This document shows positions 20,075-30,235 of a stretch of 55,928 bases of DNA, one piece after another. Below the pieces are notes generated by a model that was given only the letters and a program-made list of their open reading frames with translations, was not told the DNA's origin and did not search any database. Origin of the DNA: Prochlorococcus sp. AG-459-D04 (GTDB taxonomy: Bacteria > Cyanobacteriota > Cyanobacteriia > PCC-6307 > Cyanobiaceae). Position 1 is the first letter of the stretch; every line of letters begins with the position of its first letter. A program made the position numbers and the translations under genes. The stretch is taken from positions 1 to 55,928 of the forward strand of contig QCRA01000004.1 in assembly GCA_003212035.1 (NCBI GenBank), read 5' to 3'.

Positions 20075-20948
20075 GATCAGCTTTCTCAATAATCTCAGGA
20101 ATTAAATGCTCTGCCTTTACGGCCATTAGATGAACACCATTCGCTATATTAAAAAAATCATGAGCTTGTTCCGCTGCAATTTTAATACCTTCTTGTAATG
20201 GATCTTTTGCATCTTTAAGACGATTTAAGATGTTTTCAGGGATATTTGCGCCTGGAACGTATTTGTTTATAAAGAGAGCGTTCTTGTAAGACTTTAATAG
20301 GAATACACCTGCAATCACAGGAATTTCAAGAGGATTGCTAATTTTTTCACAAAAATCTATCAAATTTTCTTTTTCCATAACCATTTGAGTTTGTATAAAT
20401 CCAGCTCCAGCTTCTTTTTTCTTTCTCATTCTATTTTCTAAACTTCTTTTATTTCTACAATTTGGATCAGCAGCAGCACCTGCAAAAATAAATGTTTTTT
20501 TATCGGAAAGTTCTCCTAGAGAAGGATCAATTCCTTTATTGAAAGCCTGAATTTGTTGAAGCAATCTAACTGATTCAAACTCATGTACAGCCTTGGCATC
20601 TTGTTGATCCCCAGCTTTTACTGAATCACCGGTAATGCATAAGATGTTTCTAATTCCTAAAGCATTTGCTCCCAGAATGTCTGATTGTAAAGCAATTTTA
20701 TTACGATCTCTGCAAGAAATTTGCATTACTGGTTCTATCCCATTTTCCAGTAATAGTTTGGACATTGCTAAGCTACACATTCTCATTACAGCTCTGCTTC
20801 CATCTGTAATGTTAACAGCATGTACCTTATCTTTCAAAAGTTGTGCTATCTTAAGAGATCTTATGGGGCTTCCACCTCTTGGCGGCATTAATTCTGCCGT
20901 TATTACTTTAGATCTCTCTTCTAAAGTCTGCTGAAGTTTTGATTTCAA
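20058..20948 (-). CDS. metF: Methylenetetrahydrofolate reductase (MetF-like)
   Basis: MetF reduces 5,10-methylene-THF to 5-methyl-THF for methionine synthesis using FAD. The 296-residue single-domain TIM barrel has the N-terminal TAELMPPRGG motif with likely catalytic Glu19 and a later IQTQMVMEKENLIDFC block with the flavin/folate Gln. The length fits the bacterial enzyme. It overlaps the 3' end of the nucleotidyltransferase gene by 17 bases and is divergent from pedR across 77 bases. The barrel family also includes related proteins fused to homocysteine methyltransferase domains; no such domain is present. Confidence 0.88.
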   Translation of the reverse strand: MKSKLQQTLEERSKVITAELMPPRGGSPIRSLKIAQLLKDKVHAVNITDGSRAVMRMCSLAMSKLLLENGIEPVMQISCRDRNKIALQSDILGANALGIRNILCITGDSVKAGDQQDAKAVHEFESVRLLQQIQAFNKGIDPSLGELSDKKTFIFAGAAADPNCRNKRSLENRMRKKKEAGAGFIQTQMVMEKENLIDFCEKISNPLEIPVIAGVFLLKSYKNALFINKYVPGANIPENILNRLKDAKDPLQEGIKIAAEQAHDFFNIANGVHLMAVKAEHLIPEIIEKADLSLEY

Positions 20949-21025
20949 TTGCTTTTGTTCCCTAGTTGGTTAACAAGTGTACTGAGATTGCTAAACTTAA
21001 TTAATATAAAAAAGGAACTGTTTAA

Positions 21026-21304
21026 ATGCAAATGGTTGAAGAAGAAGTAAACAACATTGATATGATGGGTCTCTCAGCAAGAGAGATGGAAATCATCGAT
21101 CTCGTGGCTGATGGGCTTACAAATCAAGAAATTGCGGTAAAACTAACTATTAGTAAAAGGACTGTTGATAATCATGTAAGTAATATGTTTACAAAAACTG
21201 GTTCTAAAAACAGAGTAGCACTTTTGAATTGGGCAATGGACAACGGCAAGATTTGTAGAGACGGGTTTAATTGTTGTACACTCCCAGACTCTGATCAAGA
21301 TTAG
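21026..21304 (+). CDS. pedR: Small LuxR-type regulator, PedR-like
   Basis: The 92-residue protein is little more than a LuxR helix-turn-helix (LSAREMEIIDLVADGLTNQE, then ISKRTVDNHVSNMFTKTG, residues 16-60) with a short Cys-containing tail: Cys77, Cys83 and Cys84. This matches PedR, a cyanobacterial regulator whose activity responds to photosynthetic electron transport through thioredoxin acting on a conserved cysteine. A good AAAGGAACTG stretch lies shortly before the ATG. The last 38 bases overlap a small gene on the other strand. Confidence 0.88.
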   Translation: MQMVEEEVNNIDMMGLSAREMEIIDLVADGLTNQEIAVKLTISKRTVDNHVSNMFTKTGSKNRVALLNWAMDNGKICRDGFNCCTLPDSDQD

Positions 21305-21455
21305 AATTACCCCTTACTTTTTTTGTATCATTAGCCAAATCCATTAGACAATAATTTGTTGAACCTAATTCGAAGAGTTCAGCATATGCAATACATGCAT
21401 CCTTGTCGGGATTAACAAATCTCAATATTCCGTCTTTGTCGTAAAGACCGTACAT
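21267..21455 (-). CDS. Small conserved-looking protein of 62 residues
   Basis: The 62-residue frame starts MYGLYDKDGILRFVNPDKDA and continues with a compact mix of charged and aromatic residues (IAYAELFELGS). The first 40 residues look like a real folded protein and resemble a small hypothetical family of marine picocyanobacteria; this is recollection without a search. The C-terminal 12 codons overlap the pedR end. No clear ribosome binding site is seen. It lies 61 bases downstream of the CYTH gene on the same strand. Function unknown. Confidence 0.6.
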   Translation of the reverse strand: MYGLYDKDGILRFVNPDKDACIAYAELFELGSTNYCLMDLANDTKKVRGNSNLDQSLGVYNN

Positions 21456-21516
21456 CTGAAAAAAAATTACTTAGCTTAAATATAAAGAAAATATAAAGGA
21501 TGAGTGGCTCCTTTGG

Positions 21517-22014
21517 CTAGTTACTTTTGAAAGTTGTTAAATAGCCTTCTTTCCACTCTGAAAAAGGATTATTAGCAAGACTGAAATTTGAGTAATGGGT
21601 AAGCCCAGTAATTTCTTTTGAAATGAAAGATGGCAGAAATAAATCTTCCTGTTCATTAGAAAGTTCAATTTCTGCAATTTCAAGTGGATAATTATTTTCT
21701 TTGAAACAATCTACAATCCAAGATTTTTTTTCAATTTCTAAAAAGAACCTATCTTTTTTAATTGTATGCGAAAGATTTGACATTATTATTTCAGCATCTC
21801 TTCGTGGAATGGAGTATTCAAATTCAAAGTTGGTAATGCCCTTGATATGTTTTTTAAGTGCAATTTTAGAGTTTTTGCCTATAAGCCTTACCCTAATAAT
21901 CCAACTATCTAAACTATTGGATAAATACCCCTGTTCAATATAAATTTTTTTATTTATGAATTCTTTCCAATTATCATTTTTTATAAGAAATCTTCTTTCT
22001 ATCTCTAAGGCCAT
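21517..22014 (-). CDS. CYTH-domain protein (triphosphate tunnel family)
   Basis: The 165-residue protein begins MALEIERRFLI, the CYTH entry motif that is usually ExExK; here the final Lys is Arg. Further features of the triphosphate tunnel fold are the basic and acidic strands WIIRVRL, KIALKKHIKG, FEFEYSIP and YPLEIAEIEL. Bacterial relatives are mostly inorganic triphosphatases or unknown phosphohydrolases. Its ATG directly abuts the nadK stop, so the two are surely one transcript, and a link to nucleotide or polyphosphate chemistry is possible. The exact substrate is not known. Confidence 0.82.
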   Translation of the reverse strand: MALEIERRFLIKNDNWKEFINKKIYIEQGYLSNSLDSWIIRVRLIGKNSKIALKKHIKGITNFEFEYSIPRRDAEIIMSNLSHTIKKDRFFLEIEKKSWIVDCFKENNYPLEIAEIELSNEQEDLFLPSFISKEITGLTHYSNFSLANNPFSEWKEGYLTTFKSN

Positions 22015-22926
22015 TTAACTTCTGAGATTTTTTTGAGATAAATCACCTTTCCAATCTAGTTTTTTTATTAGTGTATTGTAGTAACTTGTGCTTTTTTTAA
22101 ACTTTATTATTTTGCATGGTGATTGCCCTTTTTTGATCTCACAATAATAATTTTCCTTAATGGTCATACATTTTGAACCGTCTCTCCATAATTTAATTTC
22201 CCCTTTACTTTTTTTTACAGGTTTAATTATTACCTTACTTGTATTGGGTATAACTATTGGTCTACTAGCTAAACTCATCGGGCATATAGGGTTAATTATC
22301 ATTGCATTAATACTAGGGTGTACTATTGGCCCCCCTGCAGCCATTGAGTAGGCTGTTGAACCAGTAGATGTAGATATGATTAATCCGTCACCTTTGTATT
22401 CATTAACCTTCTCGTTATCTATTTCAATTTGTATTTGGTTGGTTGGAGAAATGTCTTCCTCAACAGATTTAAAATAAAAATCATTTAAGGCATCGTAGCT
22501 TTTTATAATCTTTTTCTCAGAACTTTTCCCATTAGTATAAACATTACAATTTAATCTATTACGAAAGTCAATTTTATATTCTTCGTTTTCAAGAATTTCA
22601 ATAAAAGATTTGTCAAACAAAAAATCTTTTTCTTGGGTAAGGAAACCGAGATTACCTCCAATATTAATGCTCAACAAAGGAATATCATAATCAGCTAAAG
22701 CATTTGCACATTTAAGGAAGGTTCCATCTCCACCAAGAACTATGCCAATATTTGGTTGTAATTCTAGATTACAAAAATATTTTTCAATTTCATCTTCATA
22801 AAAATCACTTTCAATTCTGTGTGATTTTATATTTTTAGTTTTGAGGACTTTTTCGCAGAATTTAGAAGCCTCTAGAGCTATAGAACTATCTGAACGATAT
22901 ACAATAAGCACTAATGAAAGTTTCAT
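22015..22926 (-). CDS. nadK: NAD kinase
   Basis: NAD kinase phosphorylates NAD to NADP, needed by photosynthetic electron flow. The 303-residue product has the GGDG motif at 65-68 ([10 protein letters not shown]) and the second conserved block [21 protein letters not shown], with catalytic Asp in the first. The length is normal. It is 9 bases downstream of ndhE and directly before the CYTH gene. Cyanobacteria often carry two NAD kinases; the other is not in this window. Confidence 0.95.
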   Translation of the reverse strand: MKLSLVLIVYRSDSSIALEASKFCEKVLKTKNIKSHRIESDFYEDEIEKYFCNLELQPNIGIVLGGDGTFLKCANALADYDIPLLSINIGGNLGFLTQEKDFLFDKSFIEILENEEYKIDFRNRLNCNVYTNGKSSEKKIIKSYDALNDFYFKSVEEDISPTNQIQIEIDNEKVNEYKGDGLIISTSTGSTAYSMAAGGPIVHPSINAMIINPICPMSLASRPIVIPNTSKVIIKPVKKSKGEIKLWRDGSKCMTIKENYYCEIKKGQSPCKIIKFKKSTSYYNTLIKKLDWKGDLSQKNLRS

Positions 22927-22935
22927 TTAGTGGTT

Positions 22936-23259
22936 TTACCATTTTAATAAATTAAAACTTTCCATATCTACAGTAACCCTATTCCTATAGAGAGATAATA
23001 AAATAGCTAATCCAACTGCTGCTTCTGCGGCAGCAACAGTAATCACAAAAATTGTAAAAACTTGTCCTTGAATTAAATTATTGTCAACATAGGAAGAAAA
23101 TGCCATTAAGTTTATATTTACTGCATTGAGCATTAATTCAATGCTCATAAGAACTCTTACTGCATTTCTGCTATTTAATAATCCCCAAATCCCAATACAG
23201 AATAGTGCTGAAGATACTATTAAAAATGCTTGAAGAGGAATTGATTCTAAATTCATCAT
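22936..23259 (-). CDS. ndhE: NDH-1 subunit 4L (NdhE)
   Basis: NdhE (NuoK type) is a three-helix proton-path subunit of NDH-1. I start at the ATG at 23259 ([12 protein letters not shown]), giving 107 residues, the usual length; the frame extends 18 codons further into ndhG but that part reads as ndhG overlap. The conserved Glu residues lie in [14 protein letters not shown] and in [13 protein letters not shown]-like helix near the C-terminus. It is downstream of ndhG in the standard ndhA-I-G-E order. Confidence 0.95.
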   Translation of the reverse strand: MMNLESIPLQAFLIVSSALFCIGIWGLLNSRNAVRVLMSIELMLNAVNINLMAFSSYVDNNLIQGQVFTIFVITVAAAEAAVGLAILLSLYRNRVTVDMESFNLLKW

Positions 23260-23272
23260 AAGAGGTGAAAGG

Positions 23273-23872
23273 TTAATTTTTATTTGTAAGTAATGGTTCT
23301 GATGATTTTTCAATTAACTCTTGGTCAACAGGTAATCCAGTGGAAATATCCTTGGTCATTACATCTCTTCTAGCTAAAACAATAGCCCCAATCATTGCCA
23401 TTAAAAGTAAAACTGAGGCAACTTCAAATGGGAGTAAGTAATCACTAAATAGATGTTCACCAATTCTAATAGTTGATTCTTCTCCTATAGAGTTTTGAGG
23501 AATTGATAGATTCCATACATTAGTCAAGTCAACTCTTATTAAAAGGCTTAGCAGGGTAAGACATATTGATGTTGATATGATTCTTCTCGATTTAATGTCA
23601 TTGATGGGCTTTAAATCTTCTTTTTTATTGACTAGCATTATTGCAAAGATTATTAATACATTAACCGCACCCACATAAACTAAAACTTGTGCTGCAGCAA
23701 CAAAACTCGCATTTAAAAGAAGATATAGTCCTGCCACACTCATGAAAACTCCTCCAAGAAGAAAGGCTGAATAGACAATACTTTCGAGCAGTACAACACC
23801 AATTGCTCCTATAAGGATAACTAAAGATAAAATTATAAAACAGATGAATTGAGTTGTTATTGCAATGGACAT
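23273..23872 (-). CDS. ndhG: NDH-1 subunit 6 (NdhG)
   Basis: NdhG (NuoJ type) is a five-helix membrane subunit of NDH-1. The 199-residue protein shows hydrophobic segments at about 7-27, 31-51, 55-78, 92-107 and 143-165. The conserved [16 protein letters not shown] block includes the pi-bulge helix of the family. The C-terminal tail is hydrophilic. It sits 13 bases after ndhI. Confidence 0.95.
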   Translation of the reverse strand: MSIAITTQFICFIILSLVILIGAIGVVLLESIVYSAFLLGGVFMSVAGLYLLLNASFVAAAQVLVYVGAVNVLIIFAIMLVNKKEDLKPINDIKSRRIISTSICLTLLSLLIRVDLTNVWNLSIPQNSIGEESTIRIGEHLFSDYLLPFEVASVLLLMAMIGAIVLARRDVMTKDISTGLPVDQELIEKSSEPLLTNKN

Positions 23873-23885
23873 AAATTAATAGAAA

Positions 23886-24512
23886 TTAATTGTTTGAATT
23901 AGAAACTTTATCTTTATTTTCATTGGATTCTGGTCTCATCCAATCATAGACTTCTTCAGGTAATTTACCAACTCTAGTATCTGAAGCAGCGATTTCATGA
24001 GGGTCCATGACACCTTTAGGAAGATAGGTAAGTTCTCTTAGAGGTTTAACTGAAGGATCTGTTGTAACGTTTGTAGGTAACCTACCAAGTGCAACATTAT
24101 CAAAATTTAGATTGTGCCTGTCAAAAGTAGCTAATTCATATTCTTCGGTCATTGAAAGACAATTGGTTGGACAATATTCAACACAATTTCCGCAAAATAT
24201 ACAAACTCCAAAGTCTATAGAATAATTTCTAAGTTCCTTTTTTTTGGTTTCTTTATTCATTACCCAATCAACTACTGGTAGATTTATGGGGCATACTCTT
24301 ACGCAAACTTCGCAAGCAATACATTTATCGAATTCATAATGTATTCTTCCTCTGTATCTTTCAGAGGGTATTAATTTTTCATATGGATATTGGACAGTAA
24401 CAGGTCTTCTTCGAAGATGATCAAAAGTAACTGATAAGCCATTATATAAATATTTGCCAGCATTAAATGCTTCTTTGATATAGCTATTTATTTGTTGAAG
24501 GAAATTTTTCAT
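23886..24512 (-). CDS. ndhI: NDH-1 subunit I, two [4Fe-4S] clusters
   Basis: NdhI carries electrons from ferredoxin through two iron-sulfur clusters toward plastoquinone. Both ferredoxin motifs are intact: Cys64, 67, 70, 74 and Cys104, 107, 110, 114, with the normal CP after each. The 208-residue length and the N-terminal [13 protein letters not shown] stretch fit cyanobacterial NdhI. The gene follows ndhA by 68 bases. Confidence 0.97.
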   Translation of the reverse strand: MKNFLQQINSYIKEAFNAGKYLYNGLSVTFDHLRRRPVTVQYPYEKLIPSERYRGRIHYEFDKCIACEVCVRVCPINLPVVDWVMNKETKKKELRNYSIDFGVCIFCGNCVEYCPTNCLSMTEEYELATFDRHNLNFDNVALGRLPTNVTTDPSVKPLRELTYLPKGVMDPHEIAASDTRVGKLPEEVYDWMRPESNENKDKVSNSNN

Positions 24513-24580
24513 TTTGAAGAATTTACTTAGTTATTTTATTTTAGTGGATTAATTTTAAATTTAAGTATTTTTACTTAAGT

Positions 24581-25699
24581 TTAACCACCAAAGAATTGCG
24601 GAAAAGCAAGTTTTAATCCTGCAGTTATCAAAAGATTAGCAAGAGAAATTGGAAGAAGAAACTTCCATCCTAGATCTAAAAGTTGATCTATTCTTACCCT
24701 AGGAGTTGTCCAACGCAATAATATTGCAATGAAAACTAAAAGATATGCTTTCAATACAGTCATTACAATACCTATTGATGCAGTGAAAACTTGTATGAAG
24801 GGTGCATTAATTGGCAAATTTAGAAACTTGGCTATTATTTCAACTGGAATGGGAAAACCCCATCCTCCCAGATAAAGTATTGATACCAATAAAGCTGAAA
24901 GTATCAAATTAATGTAACTACCAAGATAGAACAATGCGAATTTCATCCCCGCATATTCAGTTTGATATCCTGCAACTAATTCTTCTTCAGCTTCAGGTAA
25001 GTCAAATGGAAGTCTTTCACATTCTGCAAGAGCACAAATCCAAAAAACAATAAAACCAACTGGTTGTCTCCATATGTTCCAACTTAGGATTCCAGCACCG
25101 CTTTGTTGGTTGACAATGTCAATAGTACTTAGAGAATTTGTCATTAGTACGATAGCAAGTACAGATAAAGCTAAAGGAATCTCATAACTTATTGATTGAG
25201 CAGCTGCTCTTAATCCTCCTAATAAAGAATATTTATTATTTGATGCATATCCGCTCATAAGTAGTCCAATTGGCTGAATACTGCTTAAAGCGATCCATAG
25301 GAAAATTCCAATACCAACGTTACTTATTAAAAGGTTTTGACCAAAAGGAACAATTAGCCATGACAGAATCACTGGAACAAGAACTAAAATAGGTCCTGCA
25401 GTAAAGAGAATGCCATCTGCTTTAGCTGGAATAATATCCTCTTTGACGAGTAACTTAAGACCATCTGCAATTGGTTGAAGGACGCCAAGTGCTCCTGCAT
25501 ATTCGGGACCTATTCTTTGTTGAGCAGCAGCAGATATTTTTCTTTCAAGCCAAACTGTTACTAGAACGCCTACAACTGCCGCTACTAAAACCAGAAGCAT
25601 AGGTACAGGCAGCCAAATAATATGAGCGATTTCGCTGGAGAGGCCAAAACCTTTTAAGAATTCATTGAAACTATATTCGAGATCTAATCCGTATTCCAA
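24581..25699 (-). CDS. ndhA: NDH-1 subunit 1 (NdhA)
   Basis: NdhA (NuoH type) is the membrane subunit that forms part of the quinone chamber. Diagnostic blocks are [18 protein letters not shown], the [18 protein letters not shown] loop and [15 protein letters not shown] near the C-terminus. I place the start at TTG 25699, giving 372 residues; another in-frame TTG at 25771 would add 24 residues with no family match I can recall. Neither has a clear ribosome binding site. It is downstream of gltA on the same strand and heads ndhA-I-G-E. Confidence 0.95.
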   Translation of the reverse strand: MEYGLDLEYSFNEFLKGFGLSSEIAHIIWLPVPMLLVLVAAVVGVLVTVWLERKISAAAQQRIGPEYAGALGVLQPIADGLKLLVKEDIIPAKADGILFTAGPILVLVPVILSWLIVPFGQNLLISNVGIGIFLWIALSSIQPIGLLMSGYASNNKYSLLGGLRAAAQSISYEIPLALSVLAIVLMTNSLSTIDIVNQQSGAGILSWNIWRQPVGFIVFWICALAECERLPFDLPEAEEELVAGYQTEYAGMKFALFYLGSYINLILSALLVSILYLGGWGFPIPVEIIAKFLNLPINAPFIQVFTASIGIVMTVLKAYLLVFIAILLRWTTPRVRIDQLLDLGWKFLLPISLANLLITAGLKLAFPQFFGG

Positions 25700-25774
25700 A
25701 ATTTTTATGTTATTTACTTTATAGATTAACTCTTCATAAACAATATGTGTGTTTTTTATGAAAAGCTGCAAATA

Positions 25775-26920
25775 TTATTCTCTATTATCTAAGCTGATCC
25801 AATTTCTTGGTGCTGAACCTGTGTAGATTTGCGATGGTCTGAAAATTCTATTTGCTCCAAGTTGCTCTCTCCAATGAGCTAACCAACCTGCAACTCTAGA
25901 TATAGCAAAAATTGGAGTAAATAAATCACGAGGAATACCAAGTTTTCTATATACAAGACCAGAATAAAAGTCCACGTTAGGAAATATACCTTTAGGGCCA
26001 AGTCTTGGTATCGCTTCTGCCTCTAGTGATTTAGCAACTTCATACATTTCATCTGCTCCAAATCTAATAAAAAGCTCTTCTGCCAGCTTTTGAAGAATAA
26101 TTGCTCTTGGATCTTTAACTTTATATTCTCTATGACCGAAGCCCATTATCTTACTTTTATTTTTTATCGCGTTGTCTAAAAAAGAAGCAGCATTTTTTGG
26201 GGTTTTAATTTCTTCTAACATTGCAATCACATCTTCATTTGCTCCGCCATGAAGCGGGCCAGCAAGGGTTCCTACCGCAGATGCGATGACAGCATATGGG
26301 TCTGTAAGAGTGCTCGCGGTCACTCTAGCGCTAAATGTACTCGCGTTTAAACTATGTTCGGCATGTAAGATTAAACATCTATCAAAAACTTTTGCAGCTA
26401 TAGGATCTTGTTCTTTTTCAGTCAGCATATAAAGAAAATTTGATGAGTAAGTTAAATCATCTCTAGGTTGAATAGGGTCTTGTCCTTTTCTAATAAGTTG
26501 AAATGCAGCAATCATTGTAGGTATTTTTGCTATTAGTCTTATAACTGCGTTGTAAATGTAATTAGGATCATCTATTGCTCTACGTGAATAGAAAAGCCCC
26601 AAAGAAGCTGCACTAGATTGTAGAGCGTCCATAGGATGACCTGTCGCAGGGAAACATTTCATCATATCTCTGACTCTAAAACTTAACCTTCGATGCATTT
26701 GAACTTCTTGTTCAAAATCTCTAAGCTGAATAGCTGTGGGCAATTCACCCCAAATCAATAGGTAAGCAGTTTCTAAAAAACTGCTTTTTTTTGATAGCTC
26801 CTCAATAGAGTACCCTCTGTACAGTAATTTACCTTTGTTCCCGTCAATATCACAGATAGATGAATTAGTAACTGGGACACCCTCTAATCCTGGTTTTAAA
26901 ATTAGTTTCTTGCTATCCAA
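25775..26920 (-). CDS. gltA: Citrate synthase
   Basis: Citrate synthase joins acetyl-CoA and oxaloacetate; in Prochlorococcus it feeds 2-oxoglutarate for nitrogen assimilation. The 381-residue protein has the catalytic histidines in ILHAEHSLNAS and MGFGHREYKVKDPRA and the GPLHGGANEDV block. The start is a TTG with AAGGAA just upstream and little spacing. The size and the lack of the long N-terminal domain place it with the type I (dimeric) group. It precedes ndhA by 75 bases with my chosen start. Confidence 0.95.
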   Translation of the reverse strand: MDSKKLILKPGLEGVPVTNSSICDIDGNKGKLLYRGYSIEELSKKSSFLETAYLLIWGELPTAIQLRDFEQEVQMHRRLSFRVRDMMKCFPATGHPMDALQSSAASLGLFYSRRAIDDPNYIYNAVIRLIAKIPTMIAAFQLIRKGQDPIQPRDDLTYSSNFLYMLTEKEQDPIAAKVFDRCLILHAEHSLNASTFSARVTASTLTDPYAVIASAVGTLAGPLHGGANEDVIAMLEEIKTPKNAASFLDNAIKNKSKIMGFGHREYKVKDPRAIILQKLAEELFIRFGADEMYEVAKSLEAEAIPRLGPKGIFPNVDFYSGLVYRKLGIPRDLFTPIFAISRVAGWLAHWREQLGANRIFRPSQIYTGSAPRNWISLDNRE

Positions 26921-27041
26921 TTCCTTAATTCAATACTAAATACTTATAGATTAAAGATAGTCAAATAATTTTTAATTAACCACAAGTTATTAACTACAAA
27001 AAAATTTTAATTGATTGTGTTTCAAGCTTTTTTAAATGATT

Positions 27042-28502
27042 TTATTTGAGTATTTTTAATATTGTTTCTGTATAAAGAATTGGATTTTGTTCAGGAATAG
27101 ATTGTTTTATCATTTCTATAGATTCTTCATTTGATATTTTTAAAATATTTTTAATGAAAAAATTGAGATCTTGCAAATCAGTAAAATTTTGAATTGTATT
27201 ATAATTTCTATCTTTTATATAAACTTTTGCATAAAGAAAAGCAGATTTATCTTTATTAGTTTTTAGGTTAAAAAATTGATTAGAGATTTTTTTTAGTTTT
27301 TTACCATTAATTAAATGATTACTTATGATTTGTAAATCTCCTGATTCTATTGAATAGATATTTTCATAAGTTAATTCTTTTATTAATTCGTCTTTTTCTT
27401 CAAGAATGTTTTTAGAATAAACCGAGAAAATATCTTCATTATGTTTCAAAGTATATTTGTTGAAATCTTTTAGTTTTGTCAAAGCACTTAAATTAAATTG
27501 ATCTCCAGTATTTTTTTCAAATGTAATAAGCCAATCTTTTTTTGAATTGAGAATTAATATATCTTGATTGTCATTTTGATCAAACTCTTCAAAAAAGTTG
27601 AGTTCAAAATCATTTATTAAAGGTTTTAGGTATTTGTCCAAATTTTTTATATTACAAAAAATTGAAACTTCTTGATTATCTTTATTCCTATTCTCTTCAT
27701 TTATTAGCTTATCGTAAGAAAAAATATCAATATTTTTATTATTATTTAGTAGATATGATTTTAAAATTAGATCGTCATTTTCGTAGCCAAATGTTGTAGC
27801 TACAATATCTTCATTATTTTCAGTAAAAATTTCTTTATTAAAAAATTTACTTTCCCAAAATTTATTTGTGAATAGTATATTTTTTTCGTTTTTTAGTCCA
27901 AAAAATTCTCCCTCATTTTGAAATTTTTTTTTCTTCAAATTATAGCTAGAGTTAATACTATTTTTGATTAAACTTTTATCTGATGAAGCAATTATATAAT
28001 TATCTTTGGTCTTATATATATATTTAAGGAAACTTATTTTATTTTCTCTGTTAATTGAAATTATCTCATCAATCTGATCAATTTTATTAGGAAAATTTAA
28101 TAAATCATTAATTTTTTTTTCTGGCTTTATTTTAAAAACAATCAAAATATCATCTTGAAGTTTTTTATTATTTTCAAAAGTTGAGATTATAAGTTCATTA
28201 TTATAGATATCCTCTAATTTATTGTTGCCTAGATCTATACCTAAGTAATCTAATATAGAATCTTTTATTAAAACAAAGTTATCTCGATTTTTTGGATTTT
28301 TATCTTTTTTATTATTGTTAACAATATTGAAACTTTCTAAGTTTGAAATAAATAATAATTTATTGTTTTCAGGTATGTATTTTAAAATATTTAGTTGCTC
28401 AATATTTGTACTTTGCTCCTTATTTTTTACAGAAACTTTTTTAAAACCAACAAAAAGTAATAAAGATAATATAAGTATTATTGCTACTACTCTAACTTTC
28501 AT
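27042..28502 (-). CDS. Uncharacterised secreted or membrane-anchored protein (DUF3352-like)
   Basis: I do not firmly recognise this 486-residue protein. It begins with a single hydrophobic segment (about residues 2-20), so it is anchored or exported, followed by a long region very rich in Asn, Lys, Ile, Asp and Glu. A patch reading YIPENNKLLFISNLESF near residue 45 resembles the start of the DUF3352 family of cyanobacteria. The ATG at 28502 was preferred to a TTG two codons upstream. It is followed 121 bases later by gltA and has no obvious partner. The base composition looks even lower in GC than its neighbours. Confidence 0.7.
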   Translation of the reverse strand: MKVRVVAIILILSLLLFVGFKKVSVKNKEQSTNIEQLNILKYIPENNKLLFISNLESFNIVNNNKKDKNPKNRDNFVLIKDSILDYLGIDLGNNKLEDIYNNELIISTFENNKKLQDDILIVFKIKPEKKINDLLNFPNKIDQIDEIISINRENKISFLKYIYKTKDNYIIASSDKSLIKNSINSSYNLKKKKFQNEGEFFGLKNEKNILFTNKFWESKFFNKEIFTENNEDIVATTFGYENDDLILKSYLLNNNKNIDIFSYDKLINEENRNKDNQEVSIFCNIKNLDKYLKPLINDFELNFFEEFDQNDNQDILILNSKKDWLITFEKNTGDQFNLSALTKLKDFNKYTLKHNEDIFSVYSKNILEEKDELIKELTYENIYSIESGDLQIISNHLINGKKLKKISNQFFNLKTNKDKSAFLYAKVYIKDRNYNTIQNFTDLQDLNFFIKNILKISNEESIEMIKQSIPEQNPILYTETILKILK

Positions 28503-28591
28503 TATCAATGTTTATTTTTATTTTTAACAATAAATTTTCCTCTGCAACTTAATTTATTAAATTGTAAATAACATATATTTTATTCTCTCAA

Positions 28592-28942
28592 TTGGGAAAT
28601 TATCCAAAATCTATAAATGCTTTTAGTCTCAATGATTGGTTTGATTCTAAGAAAGAAGATCCAGTCTTAATTGATGTAAGAGAACAGTCAGAGCTTGAAA
28701 TAGCTTGTTTCTCAAAAGAATTTTTACATGTACCAATTAGTAAAGTCACTTCTGAATACGTTGAAGAAATATTTGCTTGTTTATTAGAAAGAGAAATCGT
28801 TGTTGCTTGTCATGCAGGAATAAGAAGTTATAACTTTTGTCAATGGTGCTTAGATAGTAATATTGTTAGAGAAATATGGAATTTAGAGGAGGGTATTGAT
28901 GGATGGAGTAGATATATTGACCCATCAATTCCTAGGTATTGA
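28592..28942 (+). CDS. Single-domain rhodanese-like protein
   Basis: The 116-residue protein has one rhodanese fold with the active-site loop CHAGIRS, catalytic Cys73, and the early strand PVLIDVREQSE. Such proteins carry persulfide sulfur or act in related thiol chemistry. The apparent start is TTG 28592, since no ATG precedes the domain. The stop directly touches the stop of convergent trpB. No neighbour identifies its partner, although a cysteine desulfurase lies about 4.4 kb away. Confidence 0.88.
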   Translation: MGNYPKSINAFSLNDWFDSKKEDPVLIDVREQSELEIACFSKEFLHVPISKVTSEYVEEIFACLLEREIVVACHAGIRSYNFCQWCLDSNIVREIWNLEEGIDGWSRYIDPSIPRY

Positions 28943-30187
28943 TTAAATATTTAATGAAGATGCGACAGTATTAACATCTTTGTCACCTCTTCCAGAGCAA
29001 TTGATAACTATATGAGTATCTTTTTCAAGACTAGGGCATAATTTATCCAACCAAGCAAAGGCATGGGATGTTTCAAGTGCTGGTATTATCCCTTCAAGTT
29101 CACTAACAAGTCTAAGAGCATCTAAAGCTTCTTGATCTGTAACTGATCCATATTCTGCTCTACCTATATCTTTTAAATGGCTATGTTCAGGACCTACTCC
29201 TGGGTAATCTAAACCTGCACTTATTGAATGGGCTTCTTGTACTTGACCATTATCATCTTGTAAAAGAAGACTCATTGATCCATGCAGAATTCCAACTGAC
29301 CCTTTAGTAATAGTTGCGGCATGTTTATCAGTTTCAACTCCGCTTCCTGCAGCTTCAACGCCAATAAGCCTTACAGATGTTTCTTTTACGAAAGGATGGA
29401 AAAGCCCCATTGCATTTGATCCCCCACCTACACAAGCAAGTAAAATATCGGGTAAAGATCCAAACGATTCCAGGCATTGTTTTTTAGTTTCTTCTCCTAT
29501 AACTGCATGAAAATCTCTCACAATCATCGGGAAAGGGTGTGGACCTGCAACTGATCCTAAAATGTAATGTGTTGTTTCTACATTAGAAACCCAATCTCTA
29601 ATGGCTTCACTAGTTGCATCCTTAAGTGTTGCAGTACCTGAATTTACAACTTTAACTTCAGCTCCAAGCAGTTTCATTCTGAAGACGTTGAGAGATTGTC
29701 TTTTTATGTCTTCGGCACCCATATAGATAATGCATTTCAAGCCAAATCTTGCACAAACAGTTGCAGTAGCAACTCCATGCTGGCCTGCTCCAGTTTCTGC
29801 AATTATCCTTTTTTTGCCCATTCTTATTGCTAATAAAGCTTGTCCAAGGGCATTATTAATTTTATGTGCACCAGTATGATTTAAATCTTCTCGTTTAAGC
29901 CATATTCTTGGAGTTGCTTGTTTGGTTTTGTAATGTTCAGTAAGTCTTTTAGCTTCATAAAGTGGTGTTTCTCTTCCTACATAAGTCTTAAGAAGATGAT
30001 TTAATTCTTTTACAAAAAGCTTATCTTTCCATGCATTTGATGCAGCTGTTTCGAGCTCAAAAAGGGCAGGCATTAGTGTTTCAGGAACATATTGACCACC
30101 ATATTTTCCAAATCTTCCCTCTTTGGAGGGTTGATTTAAATCTTCATTTTTATAATTTTGATCTTTGCGAGAAAATGTACTTACCAC
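28943..30187 (-). CDS. trpB: Tryptophan synthase beta subunit
   Basis: TrpB condenses indole and serine to tryptophan with pyridoxal phosphate. The 414-residue product has the Schiff-base Lys109 in [15 protein letters not shown], the phosphate-binding GGGSNAMG loop and the LEDLNHTG-type motif (KREDLNHTG). It has a short N-terminal addition before [13 protein letters not shown] compared with E. coli. The start is GTG. It is divergent from the SUI1 gene with only 48 bases between, containing TATAGA/TATATT candidates for -10 elements. trpA is not in the window. Confidence 0.97.
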   Translation of the reverse strand: MVSTFSRKDQNYKNEDLNQPSKEGRFGKYGGQYVPETLMPALFELETAASNAWKDKLFVKELNHLLKTYVGRETPLYEAKRLTEHYKTKQATPRIWLKREDLNHTGAHKINNALGQALLAIRMGKKRIIAETGAGQHGVATATVCARFGLKCIIYMGAEDIKRQSLNVFRMKLLGAEVKVVNSGTATLKDATSEAIRDWVSNVETTHYILGSVAGPHPFPMIVRDFHAVIGEETKKQCLESFGSLPDILLACVGGGSNAMGLFHPFVKETSVRLIGVEAAGSGVETDKHAATITKGSVGILHGSMSLLLQDDNGQVQEAHSISAGLDYPGVGPEHSHLKDIGRAEYGSVTDQEALDALRLVSELEGIIPALETSHAFAWLDKLCPSLEKDTHIVINCSGRGDKDVNTVASSLNI

Positions 30188-30235
30188 TTTTTCTATAGAA
30201 TAAGTATTAACTAACTATAGATTATATTTGAAATA

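Noticed and set aside
26921-27041. A terminator or RNA gene in the gap after the 486-residue gene
   Set aside because: AT-rich sequence with no stable stem and no T-run after a hairpin.
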